Notes: a model not told the origin generated them from the letters alone. 64,000 nucleotides of DNA from Ascarosepion bandense (GCA_037127315.1 JBBBDQ010000913.1:2716001-2780000); one strand, 5' to 3'. Positions 1 to 12,341 are shown, numbered from the stretch's first letter. A program made the numbers and translations.

Positions 1-112
1 CATGTTAGATACAGTTCCCATTTGTTCTTTTTTCATATATATAAGAATTAATGGACATATTTTTATATCGCATATATATAACTCCCTAAAATTTCCTCCT
101 CTGTCATTCCGT

Positions 113-211
113 GCTCCGATAGCTTAGTGAGTAGGCACTCCGATTGACACCAAATCGGTCGACCTCGCCGGAAGCAAGTGAATGTCTAGCCACACTGATG
201 AGCTGTGATGC
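113..211 (+). mobile_element. Hammerhead SINE, subfamily 2, 3'-truncated
   Basis: A tRNA-like head (ATAGCTTAGTGAGTAGG, an A-box-like stretch) runs into the body shared with the copies at 16765 and 60318. The hammerhead begins normally, with stem I strand CCACA and core CTGATGA at 190-201. It is then cut in stem II by a short TA tract, so it cannot fold as a ribozyme. Confidence 0.6.
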
Positions 212-334
212 TATATATATGATATAACGCGTCTTAGACCGCTCAAACACGAAAGATTTTATAGTCCATTCGAAGCCGAATGAAGCCTTATAAACACAAA
301 TTTCTGATTCTTTGTAATATTAATCTCTCTCTCA

Positions 335-379
<45 letters not shown>

Positions 380-606
380 AGTACAAAGTGTTCGTCTTTT
401 TAACTGAGCAGAATCATGCCAACTTCGAATTTTCATAAGAACACCGTTGTGATGTTCTCACTCGTGAGGGCAGGCTAGAGACAAACTCTTTGTATCTATC
501 AACGCTCTATCTCCACTCTCATGTTGAGCACTTTACGATAAAAAAACTGCTTGACAAAATATATTGAAAAAATAACAACCTTATATCTATATATGATTAA
601 AAAATT
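212..606. repeat. TC/TA microsatellite and two short dispersed repeats
   Basis: About 225-330 resembles 17035-17150 (shared GCGTCTTAGA and TATAAACACAAATTT blocks). A (TC)n then (TA)n tract follows at 327-380. About 380-480 resembles 23690-23795 (shared AACTGAGCAG and CACCGTT blocks). No coding potential seen. Confidence 0.6.
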
Positions 607-609
607 AAA

Positions 610-930
610 AATGTTATATACATATAGTCATCCGCAGACAGATCTGTTTCGCCGTATCACAGGTCATCAGTACGGTTAGACTCCGATTGCTTTTTTAACC
701 AGGATTGAAACCCGACCGAAATGGCGTCAGTCGGCGACTCTACCCCTGAGCTAAGGGCGCTCGGTGAAAGTAAGCAGACTTTTTAGCGCATATCATTATA
801 CGTGCTCAATAGCTAGCTCGCTCTAATTCATATCACTGAATGAGCGATGCGTACATGCCAGAGTAGCTACTGTTTATCAAAGTCTACTATTTTTCCAGAG
901 TGCTCAATCAGGGTGTGATAGCGTATATAT
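610..930 (-). mobile_element. Hammerhead SINE, subfamily 1, with conserved 5' extension
   Basis: On the minus strand a 5' extension (about 930-770) is followed by a tRNA-like region with A box TAGCTCAGGGG and B box GGTTTCAATCC. These match Pol III consensus boxes and lie about 45 nt apart. The body then leads to a hammerhead (632-675) and a short TA-rich tail. The 5' extension recurs upstream of the copies at 24770 and 40105, so the amplified unit is longer than the tRNA-like part. The LINE fragment at 937 abuts it. Confidence 0.75.
632..675 (-). ncRNA. Hammerhead ribozyme motif, one weakened stem
   Basis: Read on minus: stem I CCGTA pairs with TGCGG, the core CTGATGA is intact, then GAA, stem III ACA-GATC-TGT and cleavage base C. 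Stem II is CCTGT with ACGGC, where the closing pair is a C-C mismatch and one pair is G-U. It is probably less active than the copy at 24946. Confidence 0.65.
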
Positions 931-936
931 TTTAAT

Positions 937-1858
937 CATTTCACCACAAACAAGGCATTCCACTGCCACTATAGCGCAGGGGGTTACATAGGAGAAGGTG
1001 CTGAGAGAGCGATTGGATATAGGAAATGTCAGAAGGAGGGTGATAGACGAGTAAGGGGGTACATAGGATGAATGTTTGAGAGAATGGGTGCAGGTTAGTG
1101 TGTTAGGAGGTGTCTATTGACCTTACATTTAAACTCCTGGAGGTTGTAGCTGTCGAGGAAGCAAGTATGCGGAAGGGAATTCCACAGTCGGGAAGTGCGA
1201 GAAAAGAAGCTGCTGGAGTAGAAATTGCGGTTACATTTTATCGATTTCACTGTAAAAAGGTGGGACCTAGTTGCTAATCTAGTGTCTCATCCAACTTCGT
1301 ACCTAGGGGGCATCAGTGATTTAAGTTCATCGGAGCAGAAGCCGTGAAAGTATTTATAGAAGAGGTACAGGGAAGCCACGTCACGCCGGTGAGAGAGTTA
1401 CTGCAGGCGGTCAGCCAAGTCGGTATCGATCACATTACAGATTCTCCGTTGTATTTTGTCAAGGACCCCGAGGAGAATAGCAGGGCACCCCACCAGATGT
1501 AGCAGCAATGTTCAATACAGGGGCGGATGGTAGATTTATATATGTGCAGGATAGATTCAGACGTAAAGAACTTCCGGGCCCTGCACAGAGAACCGACTTT
1601 CATAGCAGCGAATTTAACAATGGATTCGATGTAGTCATTCCACTTGAGGTCCGCTGAGAGTGTCAGGCCAAGCAGGGGTAATGTTTTACTCTCTGGGAGG
1701 TAAGCCTGTTCCATGCTAATGGGAGGTAGGTGCGTTTGTGTATGGTGGTTAATTGATAGCAGCTTCGTTTTGGAAGAATTGAAATTTACGAGCCATTTCT
1801 TACTCCAATCTACCACGGATTGGGGGTCCTTTTCAAGCTCGGCAGCGAGGAAAACATG
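937..1858 (-). mobile_element. 5'-truncated LINE (jockey/CR1-like), 3' end
   Basis: The minus strand encodes the region downstream of the reverse transcriptase palm. It has a WSKKWLVNFNSSKTK block, then LLGLTLSADLKWNDYIES and ILHIYKSTIRPCIEHCC, blocks typical of jockey/CR1-type LINE open reading frames. The frame is broken repeatedly after about 1430. The 3' untranslated region ends near 937 in the conserved tail (GGGGTG-type box then ATGATTAAA) shared by all copies here. The catalytic palm is missing. The exact LINE clade is not resolved. Confidence 0.75.
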
Positions 1859-1861
1859 GAA

Positions 1862-2790
1862 AAAACAACACATGATACTAACCCAACCAATCCTAAACAT
1901 ATCACTCTCTTATACCGTAGCCAGATGCACTCCAACTACCAACTAGATGAAAACATCCTAAAATACTCATAAATACTAATATTTCTCCGACAGACTCTAA
2001 CAAAAGAATTAAGTTCATTATATATTACACTAAATCCACTACATCTAATTCATTTGTCCGCAACGACTCTTCCCTCACCGTTAGTGATTTGCAAAAAACC
2101 AATGTAGTATATAAATTCATATGTCCATTTAGAGAATGTATCTCTAACAACCTCAATAATATCTACATTGGCCACACCACAAATTCGCTCTCACGGCGTC
2201 TGACGTTGCACTTAAATAAAAATTCAAATATATTCCGTCATTTAGAACAACACGGTTATCAACGCACACTTCTGAGAAAAACGCTTGTTGATAACACGTA
2301 CATACTCAAACAAGAAAATAATAAGCAGAAACTAAAAATCCTCGAAGCACTCTACATTAAACAATTTAAACCTGGTTTGAATACAATCAATTTTGATATT
2401 TCCAATAACGTACTCAAATGTCTGTTATCAGACCAGGGACCACAACACCACTATTTTGTCACTGTCTTCGGCCATCCGCCACGGTAGGGATGGACTTATA
2501 TTTTCAATTCAATTATCTTTATTGTTAATAGCTTAAATGTTCTATGTTTGCTGTGTGTTAATATTTACTCTTTGATAATGGCTTATGTGAGCCGAAAGCT
2601 TAGACCTGATAAAAAATTCAACAAATACTGTGATTTTTTGTTGTCTTTCAACGACATCACCATCAAGTATATCAGACGGTATGAACGGATCCTACACAAA
2701 ATTAATAGACAAAACTTGTCTATATTATTCAATGAAACCTGCATTAATGAAAAAATGCTGCCAAAATACACACAATATATATATATATAT
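1862..2790 (+). mobile_element. Penelope-like element fragment with GIY-YIG remnant
   Basis: An open frame from about 2005 to 2487 encodes the C-terminal GIY-YIG endonuclease of a Penelope-like element. NVVYKF is followed by NNIYIGHTTNSLSRRL, the YIG half of the nuclease, and then the C-terminal ILEALYIKQFKPGLN block. Upstream (1880-2000) the linker (FYRSQMHSNYQLDE) is readable in a shifted frame. Reverse transcriptase is absent, so the copy is 5'-truncated. The 3' region (2490-2790) contains a hammerhead-like box and ends in (TA)n. PLEs use the nuclease to nick target DNA for reverse transcription. Confidence 0.85.
2572..2603 (+). ncRNA. Degenerate hammerhead-like motif of the PLE
   Basis: TTGATAA stands where CTGANGA is expected. 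It is followed by hairpin GGCTTA-TG-TGAGCC and then GAAA (2594-2597). The better copy at 35769 has CTGAAGA. The core mutations here make cleavage unlikely. Confidence 0.35.
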
Positions 2791-3240
2791 ATATATGATT
2801 AAAACATTAAAAATATTTTTAAATAATAAAATAGGTATTTCAACAGATTTTCTAAAAGCGAACATACAATGATGAAAAATAACCCAAACTTGACAAAAAT
2901 GCTTTTATCGTCAAAATGTTTAAGTTATTATTAAGACGAAAGAACAAACTATTTTTGATTATTTTTTTACGTTTTTGACTCTCTTCCAGAACGTTCACTT
3001 TTTTTAACTTTCAATATCTTATTTTCCTTCGCTAGAGCCTGGACGAAATATTACTATAGAAAATTTAGCGGCATTTTTTGCGTTAAAAATATATTGTTTT
3101 GGCAAATATTACAAAAATCAAATAATTGTCATTTTAATGAAATTTTCAGGATTTTTCATGTTTTCATGAATAAATAAAATATTTTTTAAAGCCGTTTTTA
3201 GAAAACCTTTTTAAAATTATTACTATCACTTGTTGCGTTG
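2791..3240. other. AT-rich spacer, nothing recognised
   Basis: AT-rich sequence without a convincing frame, tandem structure or recognisable element end. Confidence 0.5.
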
Positions 3241-3334
3241 TTTCGTTGATGTGCGTTCTGGTGCTCGGAAAGAGAAATCGGGGAGCCGAGTTCGAATTCC
3301 AATTGAATTCTTTGCATTCACTTACAGATTTTTT
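3241..3334 (+). mobile_element. SINE-2 head fragment
   Basis: The tRNA-like head (GATGTGCGTT and GAGTTCGAATTCC, a B-box-like motif) stops at the LINE fragment that starts at 3335. Confidence 0.65.
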
Positions 3335-4012
3335 TTTTTTATAAGCGTTTCACCCCGAGCAAGGCATGTCACTGCCACTACTGTGCAGGGGGCTACGTAG
3401 AGTGGAGAAAGGCTGATTAAATATAGGAAATAACAGAGGGTGGGTGATAGGCGGGTGAGGATACCGAGAATGAGGGTTGGGTAGATGAGAGTGTTGTGAG
3501 AATAGTTGGGAGTTAGTGTGATAGGAGGTGTCTATTGACCCTACATTTAAACACCTGGAGATTGTAACTGTCGGGAAAGCAGACTTGTGGAAGGGAGTTC
3601 CACAGGCGGGAAGCGCGAGAAAAGAAGCTGTTGGAATAGAATTTACGGTTACATCTTATTTGTTTAACTGTAAAAGGGTGGGACCTAGTTGCTAATCTGG
3701 TATCTCGTGTAAATTCGTGCTTAGGCGGCACCAGTGATCTAAGCTCATCGGAGCAGAAGCCATGAAAGTACTTGTAGAAGAGGCACAGGGAAGCTACATC
3801 ACGCCGGTGTGAGAGCGGCTGCAGCCGGTCTGCCAAGTCAGTATCAACCACGTTACAGATCCTCCTTTGTATTTTGTCAAGAAGCCCAAGGAGAGCAGCA
3901 GGGGCACCCGACCAGATATGGCAGCAATATTCAATACACGGGCGGATGGTAGATTTGTATATGTGCAGAATAGTTTCAGGTGGGAAAAATTTTCCGGGCC
4001 CTGCACAGGAAG
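3335..4012 (-). mobile_element. 5'-truncated LINE (jockey/CR1-like), 3' end
   Basis: Minus-strand frame 3513-3851 encodes the C-terminal domain: LADRLQPLSHRRDVASLCLFYKY (split here as LSHRRDVASLCLFYKY), then SRASRLWNSLP and YNLQVFKCRVNRHLLSH before the stop. Upstream coding continues in another frame to about 4012. The 3' tail near 3345 is the GGCA/TGCC version of the conserved stem-loop. Confidence 0.75.
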
Positions 4013-4212
4013 CCGACTTACCCTTGGGAAATGTATGAATCCGTCTCTTCCCCCCAGTTATGGGTTAAATAACCGGACAGATTGGATTTTATAGCCTTGG
4101 CTGGCGACCAGTCTACCGCAGAAAGCAATGGCAACCTACTGTGGGATAATCTTCTCTCCAGTCAGTCATGTCTCTTTCGAGACATGATCGCCCAAAGCGT
4201 GTATCACGTATG
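4013..4212 (+). mobile_element. SINE-2, 5'-truncated
   Basis: Carries the central block (CAGTTATGGGTTAAATAA, GTCTACCGCAGAAAGCAATGG) and the full 3' domain with hairpin CATGTCTC-TTTC-GAGACATG. The tRNA-like head is missing. Confidence 0.75.
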
Positions 4213-4225
4213 GCACTTTACTGAC

Positions 4226-4513
4226 TGGATGTGCGTTCTGATGCAGTGGATATCGGCTCAAAACGACAAATCGGAAGCCGAGTTCGAATTATATTTGAAT
4301 TCTTTGCATTCACTTACGCACAAATACCCTTGTGAAAAGTATTAATCCGTCTCTTCCCTCCAGTTATGGGTAGATAATAGGATGGATTAGGTTCTATAGA
4401 CTTGGCTGGGATCCAGTCTACCGCATAAAGCAAAGCAATGGCAACCTACTGCAGGATAATATTCTGCTCAGTCAGTCATGTCTTTTTCGCGACATGATCG
4501 GCCATAGTGACCA
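4226..4513 (+). mobile_element. SINE-2, near full length
   Basis: Begins GATGTGCGTT with an A-box-like GATGCAGTGG and a B-box-like GAGTTCGAATT, then the central block. It ends shortly after the 3' hairpin, which is mutated here (CATGTCTTTTTCGCGACATG). Directly follows the copy at 4013. Confidence 0.75.
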
Positions 4514-5025
4514 TCATTTACGGCTCTTATCAATTTTTAATTGAATATTTTCTAATTTCTAACCTGTCACGTATAAATGGAACGAGATGGGGATTTAAAA
4601 GAAGTATAATATACTTTTGCTTTTACTTGAATTGTTGTATGTTGAGTGGCAAAACAATACACGGGTTGAAATTATACCTTTATTTGGTAGATACAATACA
4701 AATAGTCCGTACTATATCGCAACAGTATGGATGGTTGAGTTAGCATGTAATCACGGTTATTACCGGTAGCCCTCAGCTCACACTAACACTTGAGTGAAAA
4801 CCGACTCACTCTTTATATATATGTGAACCCGGTCACGTGATCGAGCCACGTCACAACATGAATATAACCCAACAAAAACAAACGTGAGACAGTTCGTCAG
4901 AATCCTGAGATACAACATATTCGGAAATATGAAAAGTACAATAGACAGAAATGCAAACTTGCTGAAATTAGCAAAACTTGTTTGGACCAATACTTGCTGC
5001 GTAAATTTATCTTATTATACATAGA
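4514..5025. other. Unassigned low-copy spacer
   Basis: No recognised element. It contains TTTATATATATG and a CACGTG palindrome near 4835. A 78-codon frame (4507-4743) has no family signature. Confidence 0.4.
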
Positions 5026-5699
5026 CTAGCAGTATAGCCCGGCGTTGCTCAGGTGTAATGAAAGCTTTAAAACTAATCCATGTTCCTGGAGCTCAGACTC
5101 TTTGGACGTTGGCACGAAAAACTAAAAAGCAATAGTTGTTTCCAGTTAAAGCGAAACCGTAGACTGAAAGAGAAATGAATGGATGTAAGTCAAATTTTGA
5201 TTTCCTGGTATCGATATCAAATAAGTTTTTTTCGTCGTAAACTGAATTTTCAGGTAAATGGTATCATGGCTGTGACTAAGAACTACAATTATACCTACAT
5301 AGAGCCAAACCCGAAGCAAAAACTAAAATAAAAGGGCTGAAAAAAAGTACAGACATACAGGCAGATAAACAGGCACACACACAAACATCTTGCCTTTTAT
5401 ATATATATATATATATATATTATCGATTTTCTGCACTATTGTAAAAACTGCAACCTTGAAACTTCTGAATATCGTTTCTTATGTCTTTGTCTATGAGTGT
5501 ATCAAATTTGATTAAAATCGGACCACTCCTTCTATAACTCGATTTTTCGATTATCGATTTTGAATATTTATCGGGGGCACCTCGTCAAAAAACCCAGCTA
5601 AGAACACCTGCAGACGCTCATAGTACAACTGTGTAAATTTTCAAGAAAATCGGTTCAGCCGTTTCGGAGTCAATAGGTAACGGACACACACACACACAC

Positions 5700-5744
<45 letters not shown>

Positions 5745-5780
5745 TACACAGACAAATTTCCATTTATAAATAAGTTTAGA
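5026..5780 (-). mobile_element. Non-autonomous Helitron
   Basis: On minus the element starts TCTAAACTT (5780) and ends ATACTGCTAG (5026). It lies between A and T with no target duplication. A short GC palindrome (CCCG...CGGG) ends 8 nt before CTAG. TC start, CTRR end, 3' hairpin and A/T insertion are the Helitron hallmarks. No Rep/helicase is present, so it needs enzymes from elsewhere. Internal TA (5398) and CA (5690) tracts account for length differences between copies. Confidence 0.75.
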
Positions 5781-6488
5781 TATGCTCACCTATCACCAGG
5801 TTTACATTTCTTCAAATGTAACATATTTCCTTGACTCTGCAAAATTATGACTGACAGAAATATATTCCGGTGGTGGATCGTGACGACGGGGTGCAACATT
5901 AAAAACCAGAAATACAGGCAAGAGCCGGGAAAGATATGATTGACACCAAAGGCAGAAAACACAGGCGTCAAACAAAGGCTTGAAAGATAATAGTAATAGC
6001 AAATAAAGAAATGATTGACATCAAAGGATAGAAAACATAGCCAACAAACAAACCTTGAAAGAGGATAGCCGGCGAAAGTGATCGACAGATGTATCTGGCC
6101 GTAGATGACGTTAATTACGTGACAATACGAAAAAGCAAAATTGCATGGAAATTTTGGGATTATATAAACCTGGAGTTTCTGAACGGAGAAGACAAAGGAA
6201 GCGAGAACACAGAGAGAAGCGAGGACTCTTGTTAACAACTTCCCGTTGGCTCCCTCGTATGTGCGCAACCTCTCTCTCTCTCTTTCTGTCTGTCTCTCTC
6301 TCTGTCTGTCTCTCTCTGTCTCTCTCTCGTTGCTGCTAACTCCACACCAGTGTCACCATCATTGATGAAAAGACGATCGTTGAGAGTCAGGTAATATATA
6401 ACACACAGTCATTTGAACAGGAGTAGTTGTGCTATCACCTTGCTGTTGGGGGAATAACATATATACATATACACAAACGCATAAATAT

Positions 6489-6490
<2 letters not shown>
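5781..6490. other. Unassigned region with an unsupported 160-codon minus frame
   Basis: The minus frame 5786-6268 is Leu/Phe/Cys-rich with no domain I recognise. An ATATAAA box lies near 6163 and CT-rich microsatellite runs at 6270-6330. I see no reason to call a gene. Confidence 0.35.

Positions 6491-6545
<55 letters not shown>
6491..6545. repeat. (TG)n microsatellite
   Basis: Uninterrupted GT dinucleotides of about 55 bp. Confidence 0.95.
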
Positions 6546-6549
<4 letters not shown>

Positions 6550-6802
6550 TTAAATGGGAATCGTTTTGGGGAGTAAGAATAAGAAACAAATGAAAAAAAT
6601 CCTAATCCCACACACTTCCACTAACCCCTGTTCAGAATCTGTGAGGTAGATAAACACAAATCCATTGGAATTACTGACATTTTCGCTTTGTCGTCTCGCT
6701 CATTTCCTTTGTAGTGTGTTTATTTCCACCTGGGGGAACCTATTTACTTCTACCAGCGTCCCGATGTCGTTAGTAATTAGATAATCAGCAAGAATATTAT
6801 TT

Positions 6803-6805
6803 CTT

Positions 6806-6867
<62 letters not shown>

Positions 6868-7535
6868 TTTCTTTTTTTTCTTAGTCGTTTTTTCGTCCCA
6901 TTTTCCACGATTTTTCCGTTTTTAGCCTCTCAATTTCAAACCATTAAAAAAATCATTTTTTTTTTTTCGTTTTTAAATTGTTTACAAAATTGTCGGGTAT
7001 TTCTAATTTCCAGAGCATTCCTGTCAGGGTTTTTTTTTTTTTTTTTTTTTCGCTTCGTTTTGTTTCGCTCTTTTTTCTTTCTCAATATTTTTTGGTCTTT
7101 TTTTTTTTTGTATTTCCTGTTCTGTTCAACGATTTTTTTTTCTTAATTGCGTTCCTTCTATCTTTTGTATTAATGTTGTAACTAATACTTTTCATCATCT
7201 CATTATTTCTTCTCTCTTCTCTTCTCTTTTTTCTGTCTTCTTTTCTTTATTTCTTATTATGCTTCTTACTTTCTTTTCTTCCTTTTTTTCTTGTTTTTCT
7301 TTTCCCGTTTATTAATTCTTGAGTTTTCAGATCAGTCCGATTTTTCCCATGAAGTTTTTTTTTCCTTTATTTCCAAAATCAAATTGACTTTTTCATTCTT
7401 TTTTCTAACATTGTTCTCCATTTGTCTTCCTTCCTATATGTATTTATTTATTTTATTTATTTACTTTTCAGTTAAGATCTCTTTGTTTGTTCCTATATCC
7501 CTTTAAGGTCTCGGGTTAAACAAACCCACTAGGTT
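6803..7535. repeat. (TTC)n/(TTA)n and pyrimidine-rich tract
   Basis: A pure (TTC)n block passes directly into (TTA)n near 6834, then T/C-rich low-complexity DNA follows. Phe/Leu-rich open frames here are compositional. Confidence 0.85.
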
Positions 7536-7543
7536 TCCAATGT

Positions 7544-7584
7544 CAGATAGATAGATAGATTACTATATAGACATGCACAGTATG

Positions 7585-7644
<60 letters not shown>

Positions 7645-7658
7645 GTGAACAGAAAGAC

Positions 7659-7713
<55 letters not shown>

Positions 7714-7750
7714 TGAACAGAAAGACATAGATAGATAGATAGATAGGTAG

Positions 7751-7793
<43 letters not shown>

Positions 7794-7816
7794 GTGAACA
7801 GAAAGACATAGATAGT

Positions 7817-7854
<38 letters not shown>

Positions 7855-7913
7855 TGAACAGAAAGACATAGATAGATAGATAGATAGATACATACATACA
7901 TACATACATACAT
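7544..7913 (+). repeat. (GATA)n array with regular spacers
   Basis: GATA runs are broken at intervals by a spacer reading ATGAACAGAAAGACATA or TGTGAACAGAAAGACATA. The array ends in (CATA)n at 7890. The spacer is a variant of one found at 9993, 11888, 27630 and 39840. Confidence 0.9.
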
Positions 7914-7966
7914 ATGAATAAAATGAATTACATCAATAGATATAAACATGGTTATATGAATAGGAT

Positions 7967-7971
<5 letters not shown>

Positions 7972-8011
<40 letters not shown>

Positions 8012-8045
8012 TGGGAAAATGCTGTATACTTACTTAAATCTGTTC

Positions 8046-8084
<39 letters not shown>
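7972..8084. repeat. Two (TA)n tracts
   Basis: TA dinucleotides at 7972-8009 and 8051-8084, separated by 40 bp of other sequence. Confidence 0.9.
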
Positions 8085-8087
<3 letters not shown>

Positions 8088-8094
8088 ATGTATG

Positions 8095-8251
8095 GATGAA
8101 ATAAAATTCCATATCCAGAGAAACACTATTCATAACAAAGTGTTCAATAAAAAGCATAGCGAATAATATTTATTTGGAATTTATAACATAAATATGTTAT
8201 AATATCACTACAAAAGTTGGTATTATCTTTCGACACTGTGTCTTATCAAGT

Positions 8252-8256
<5 letters not shown>
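8095..8256 (-). mobile_element. PLE-type terminal fragment; unoccupied Helitron site
   Basis: On minus it matches 21590-21684 joined to 22056-22165, without the Helitron inserted there. The homologous uninterrupted junction is between 8202 and 8203. A hammerhead-like stretch (8228-8250) reads TTGATAA, hairpin GACAC-A-GTGTC, GAAA. It is degenerate in the core. Confidence 0.6.
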
Positions 8257-8323
<67 letters not shown>

Positions 8324-8374
8324 CTCATTATACTTTCTTTCGTTAAACAAATGCTCTTTTTTTTTCCTATGTTT

Positions 8375-8423
<49 letters not shown>

Positions 8424-8702
8424 CGATGTAATGAATATGTAATGAATATGCATACACCTTTGTTCCCCCGTAATGTGATTGGCTGGTGTCATCCATGAAT
8501 ATAGACTCAAGGGAGTATGCACAGAGGTCTATAGATTTACTACTAGAGGTCCACAAGTCTACAGGTCTACGACTATTTGTCTACGGCTATTAACTACACC
8601 TACGTCTCAGGATACTGCATACGACGAGTACCGTTCATTACGCCTACTCGCTAGATTGTCCTACCCGGTTTGAATTTGCCAAAACCGCGTAGCTACTGCG
8701 AA

Positions 8703-8751
<49 letters not shown>

Positions 8752-8760
8752 GGGCACATC

Positions 8761-8811
<51 letters not shown>

Positions 8812-8821
8812 AAATTTAGTT
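8257..8821. repeat. TC/TA, GATA and TA/GATA tracts around 270 bp of unassigned DNA
   Basis: (TC)n/(TA)n at 8260-8322, (GATA)n at 8377-8423, (TA)n at 8706-8748 and (GATA)n at 8761-8812. The sequence 8430-8700 between them matches nothing I recognise. Confidence 0.8.
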
Positions 8822-9965
8822 TGTTTTATAAATCGTCTCACCCCAAGCAAGACTGTACTGCCACTGGTGCGTAGGGGGTTACATAATATGAGAGTGAAGA
8901 GTGAGGAGAACCGGTGACAGTAGGTGTCGGAGAATGGGTATAAGAAGAACGGGTACATTGATGTAAAGAGAGCTGCGTGAGAGCAAAGTGTTGCGTGAGA
9001 AGAAAGATGGGAGTCAAGGTGATAATAGATGACAGTTGACGTTGCATTTAAACTCTTGGAGATTGTAGCTATCAGGGGAAACAAGAATACGGAAGAGTGT
9101 TCCATAGGCGGAAAGTGCGAGAAAAAAATCTACTAGAGTAGAAGTTTTTTGTTCCAGTTGATTGTTTTCACAGTAAAATGGTGGGACATTTTTGCTAGTC
9201 TAGCAGTTCGAGTAAATTCGCGCAGTGGGGTGGCACCAAGAAGATAAGCTCGTCGGGGTACAATCTGTTAAAAATTTTGTAGAATAGACAAAGGGAAGCC
9301 ACATCTCGTCGATGAGATAGAAACTGGCGTCTGGCCTCCAGGTCAGGATCGACTACATTCGGATTCTTATTTGGATCTTGTCGAGAACATCATGGTGAAC
9401 AGCAGGGACGCCTGACCAGATATGGCAGCAGTATTCCATGCACAGTGGAGGATTGTAGATTTGTATCTCTGCATGATAGATTCAGAAAAGAAAAGCTTCC
9501 TGGCCAGACAGAGGGACCCGACTTTCTTAGCAGTAGATTTAGCTATTAATTCAATGTAGTCGACAGCAGAGGGGGTGAGACCGTCGAGGCGCAGTGTATT
9601 GCTTTCAGGAAGACTAGCGTGATCTATGCTGATAGCGGGTAGGAAAGATAGTCCATGGTGGTAAAATGATAGCAGCTTCTTTTTAGAAATATTAAAAGAA
9701 TTATTTCTTACCCCAGTCCACTATTGACTTGGGGACCTTTTCGAGAACGGCAGCAAAGTTTGTTTTATTAACATCGGCAGATTTATGAGCGAGGCGGGAG
9801 TTAATGGTGGTGTCGTCAGCGTAGATACCTACTTCGGATTTGATTATATCAGGGAGATCGTTGATGAAAATCAGAAAAATTGTAGGACCTACAATAGGGC
9901 CTTGAGAGAGACCGGTACTGGAAGCATGCCCGTTCAATACGACCTTCATTACGCGTTTCGATAGG
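8822..9965 (-). mobile_element. LINE (jockey/CR1-like) with partial reverse transcriptase palm
   Basis: Minus frame 9701-9949 begins in the reverse transcriptase: GPTIFLIFINDLPDIIKS, then YADD within GIYADDTTI, the catalytic palm motif. Downstream coding decays through several frameshifts to a conserved tail near 8830. It is 5'-truncated just before the (GATA)n array at 9993. It is the only copy of this LINE family here that keeps YADD. Confidence 0.8.
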
Positions 9966-9991
9966 AATGATTTAATTCAAACAAGCGTCCG

Positions 9992-9992
<1 letters not shown>

Positions 9993-10043
<51 letters not shown>

Positions 10044-10056
10044 TGAACAGACTGAC

Positions 10057-10111
<55 letters not shown>

Positions 10112-10122
10112 TGAACAGACTG

Positions 10123-10175
<53 letters not shown>

Positions 10176-10188
10176 CAAACAGACTGAC

Positions 10189-10237
<49 letters not shown>

Positions 10238-10248
10238 AACAGACTGAC

Positions 10249-10285
<37 letters not shown>

Positions 10286-10295
10286 ACAGACTGAC

Positions 10296-10340
<45 letters not shown>

Positions 10341-10353
10341 AATTTAATAAACT

Positions 10354-10401
<48 letters not shown>

Positions 10402-10414
10402 AATTTAATAAACT

Positions 10415-10466
<52 letters not shown>

Positions 10467-10479
10467 AATTTAATAAACT

Positions 10480-10514
<35 letters not shown>

Positions 10515-10554
10515 GTAGATAGATAGATAGATAGATAGATAGAATGAATGAACT

Positions 10555-10604
<50 letters not shown>

Positions 10605-10619
10605 TGAACAAGCAAGGAC

Positions 10620-10687
<68 letters not shown>
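9993..10687 (+). repeat. (GATA)n higher-order array, left arm of a large inverted pair
   Basis: GATA blocks of roughly 30-50 bp are separated by spacers: GAACAGACTGACATA types at the left, AATTTAATAAACTAA three times in the middle, GAATGAATGAACTAA near 10545 and GAACAAGCAAGGACA near 10606. The array is opposite in strand to that at 11888-13028. Confidence 0.9.
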
Positions 10688-10688
<1 letters not shown>

Positions 10689-11887
10689 TTGCATTGCTTC
10701 TACTTTCGTTTCTTATTTTCCTGGGTTCTTTTCTTTTTTCCTTCCTTTTTTTTTCTTTATTTTTTCTTTTCATGTCTTGATTCCATTCTCTTTCCTTTAC
10801 GTCTTTTCTTTAAATTTCTTTTTTTACTCTCTCTCTCTCTTATTTCCTCTACTTTCTCCTTCTTCTCCTTTTTTCCTTTCACTTTTTTCTTATTCTGTTA
10901 CCTTTTTGTTCCTTTTCATTTATAAGTTAAAATGCTTACATTTCTTATTCGACGTCCATTATTTATTTGATTTCTCCTTTCCGGCCATTTTGTTTTTTCC
11001 TAAATATTCTTTCTTGTATCACTTCCTATTTAATTTACTTACTGATATTCGCTTTCAGTCTTTCTTTAGAACATTTTGCACAGATTTATTTATTTATTCA
11101 TTCATTTAAGGTGTTATTTTATCTTCTCTCTCCAACTCGAGCCTTTTCTTTTCTATCCAATCTTTTACATATACTTATTGACTGAAAGACAGCAGATATG
11201 TAAATACATCTTCAAAATAAGAAATGGTATATATTAAGATTTCATCTCAAAATACAGCGTTCAACTCATCGCTATTTTGCCCATCTATGATGCTAAAATT
11301 CTGGAATGTTTTTTTATATTAATTTTTATCAAATTTTGGAAAGTGCTTCAGAAAATGCCTTTATAAGAAATTGAATGGAGAAAGAATCGGAAAAGATGTG
11401 GTTGGGGAGAAGGAAAGAAATATGAAAAAATATAATAGAAAAAATTAAAAAAAAACGAAAAAAAAGAAAGAAAAAGAAATGATATAAGAAGAGAGAAAGA
11501 AAAAGCTATAAAGAAGAAATAAAAAACGATATAGAAAAAACGAAGAAAGAAGCAATATAGATAGGAAGAAAGAAAGACAGAAGCGATAAAGAAAGATAGA
11601 AAGAAAGAATCTACAGAAAAACAAAGAAGCTATGAGGAATGAAATATGAATAAATATAATAGAAAGAAAGAAAGAAAGAAAAAGAAATGATATAAAAAGA
11701 GAGAAGCTTTAGAGAAAGAAAAAAGTTAGAAAGAAAAAAAGAAAAAACGATATAGAGAGAAACGAAGAAAGAAAAGAAAGATGTAGAAAAGAAGAAAGGA
11801 AAGACAGAAGCGATAAGGAAATATAGAAAGAAAGAAACGGTATAGAAAGAGAGAATCCACAGAGAAACGAAAGTAGAAGCAATGCAA
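10688..11887. other. Centre of the inverted GATA arrays: T/C-rich left, A/G-rich right
   Basis: 10688-11120 is pyrimidine-rich and 11390-11880 is purine-rich, with a more mixed core. The outer edges are inverted copies: TTGCATTGCTTCTACTTTCG near 10688 and its reverse complement near 11865. Beyond that edge the two halves share only composition. Confidence 0.7.
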
Positions 11888-11888
11888 C

Positions 11889-11947
<59 letters not shown>

Positions 11948-11954
11948 AGTCTGT

Positions 11955-11995
<41 letters not shown>

Positions 11996-12008
11996 GTCAC
12001 TCTGTTTA

Positions 12009-12101
<93 letters not shown>

Positions 12102-12113
12102 CAGTCTTTTATA

Positions 12114-12154
<41 letters not shown>

Positions 12155-12165
12155 CAGTCTGTTCA

Positions 12166-12212
<47 letters not shown>

Positions 12213-12221
12213 GTCAGTCTA

Positions 12222-12272
<51 letters not shown>

Positions 12273-12285
12273 GTCAGTCTGTTCA

Positions 12286-12330
<45 letters not shown>

Positions 12331-12341
12331 CAGTCTTTTCA

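Noticed and set aside
5786..6268. 160-codon minus-strand frame
   Set aside because: No recognisable domain; Leu/Phe/Cys-rich; unsupported by neighbours.
6145..6339. TATA-driven short gene (64 codons)
   Set aside because: The second half is (CT)n microsatellite; the TATA-like box alone is weak evidence.
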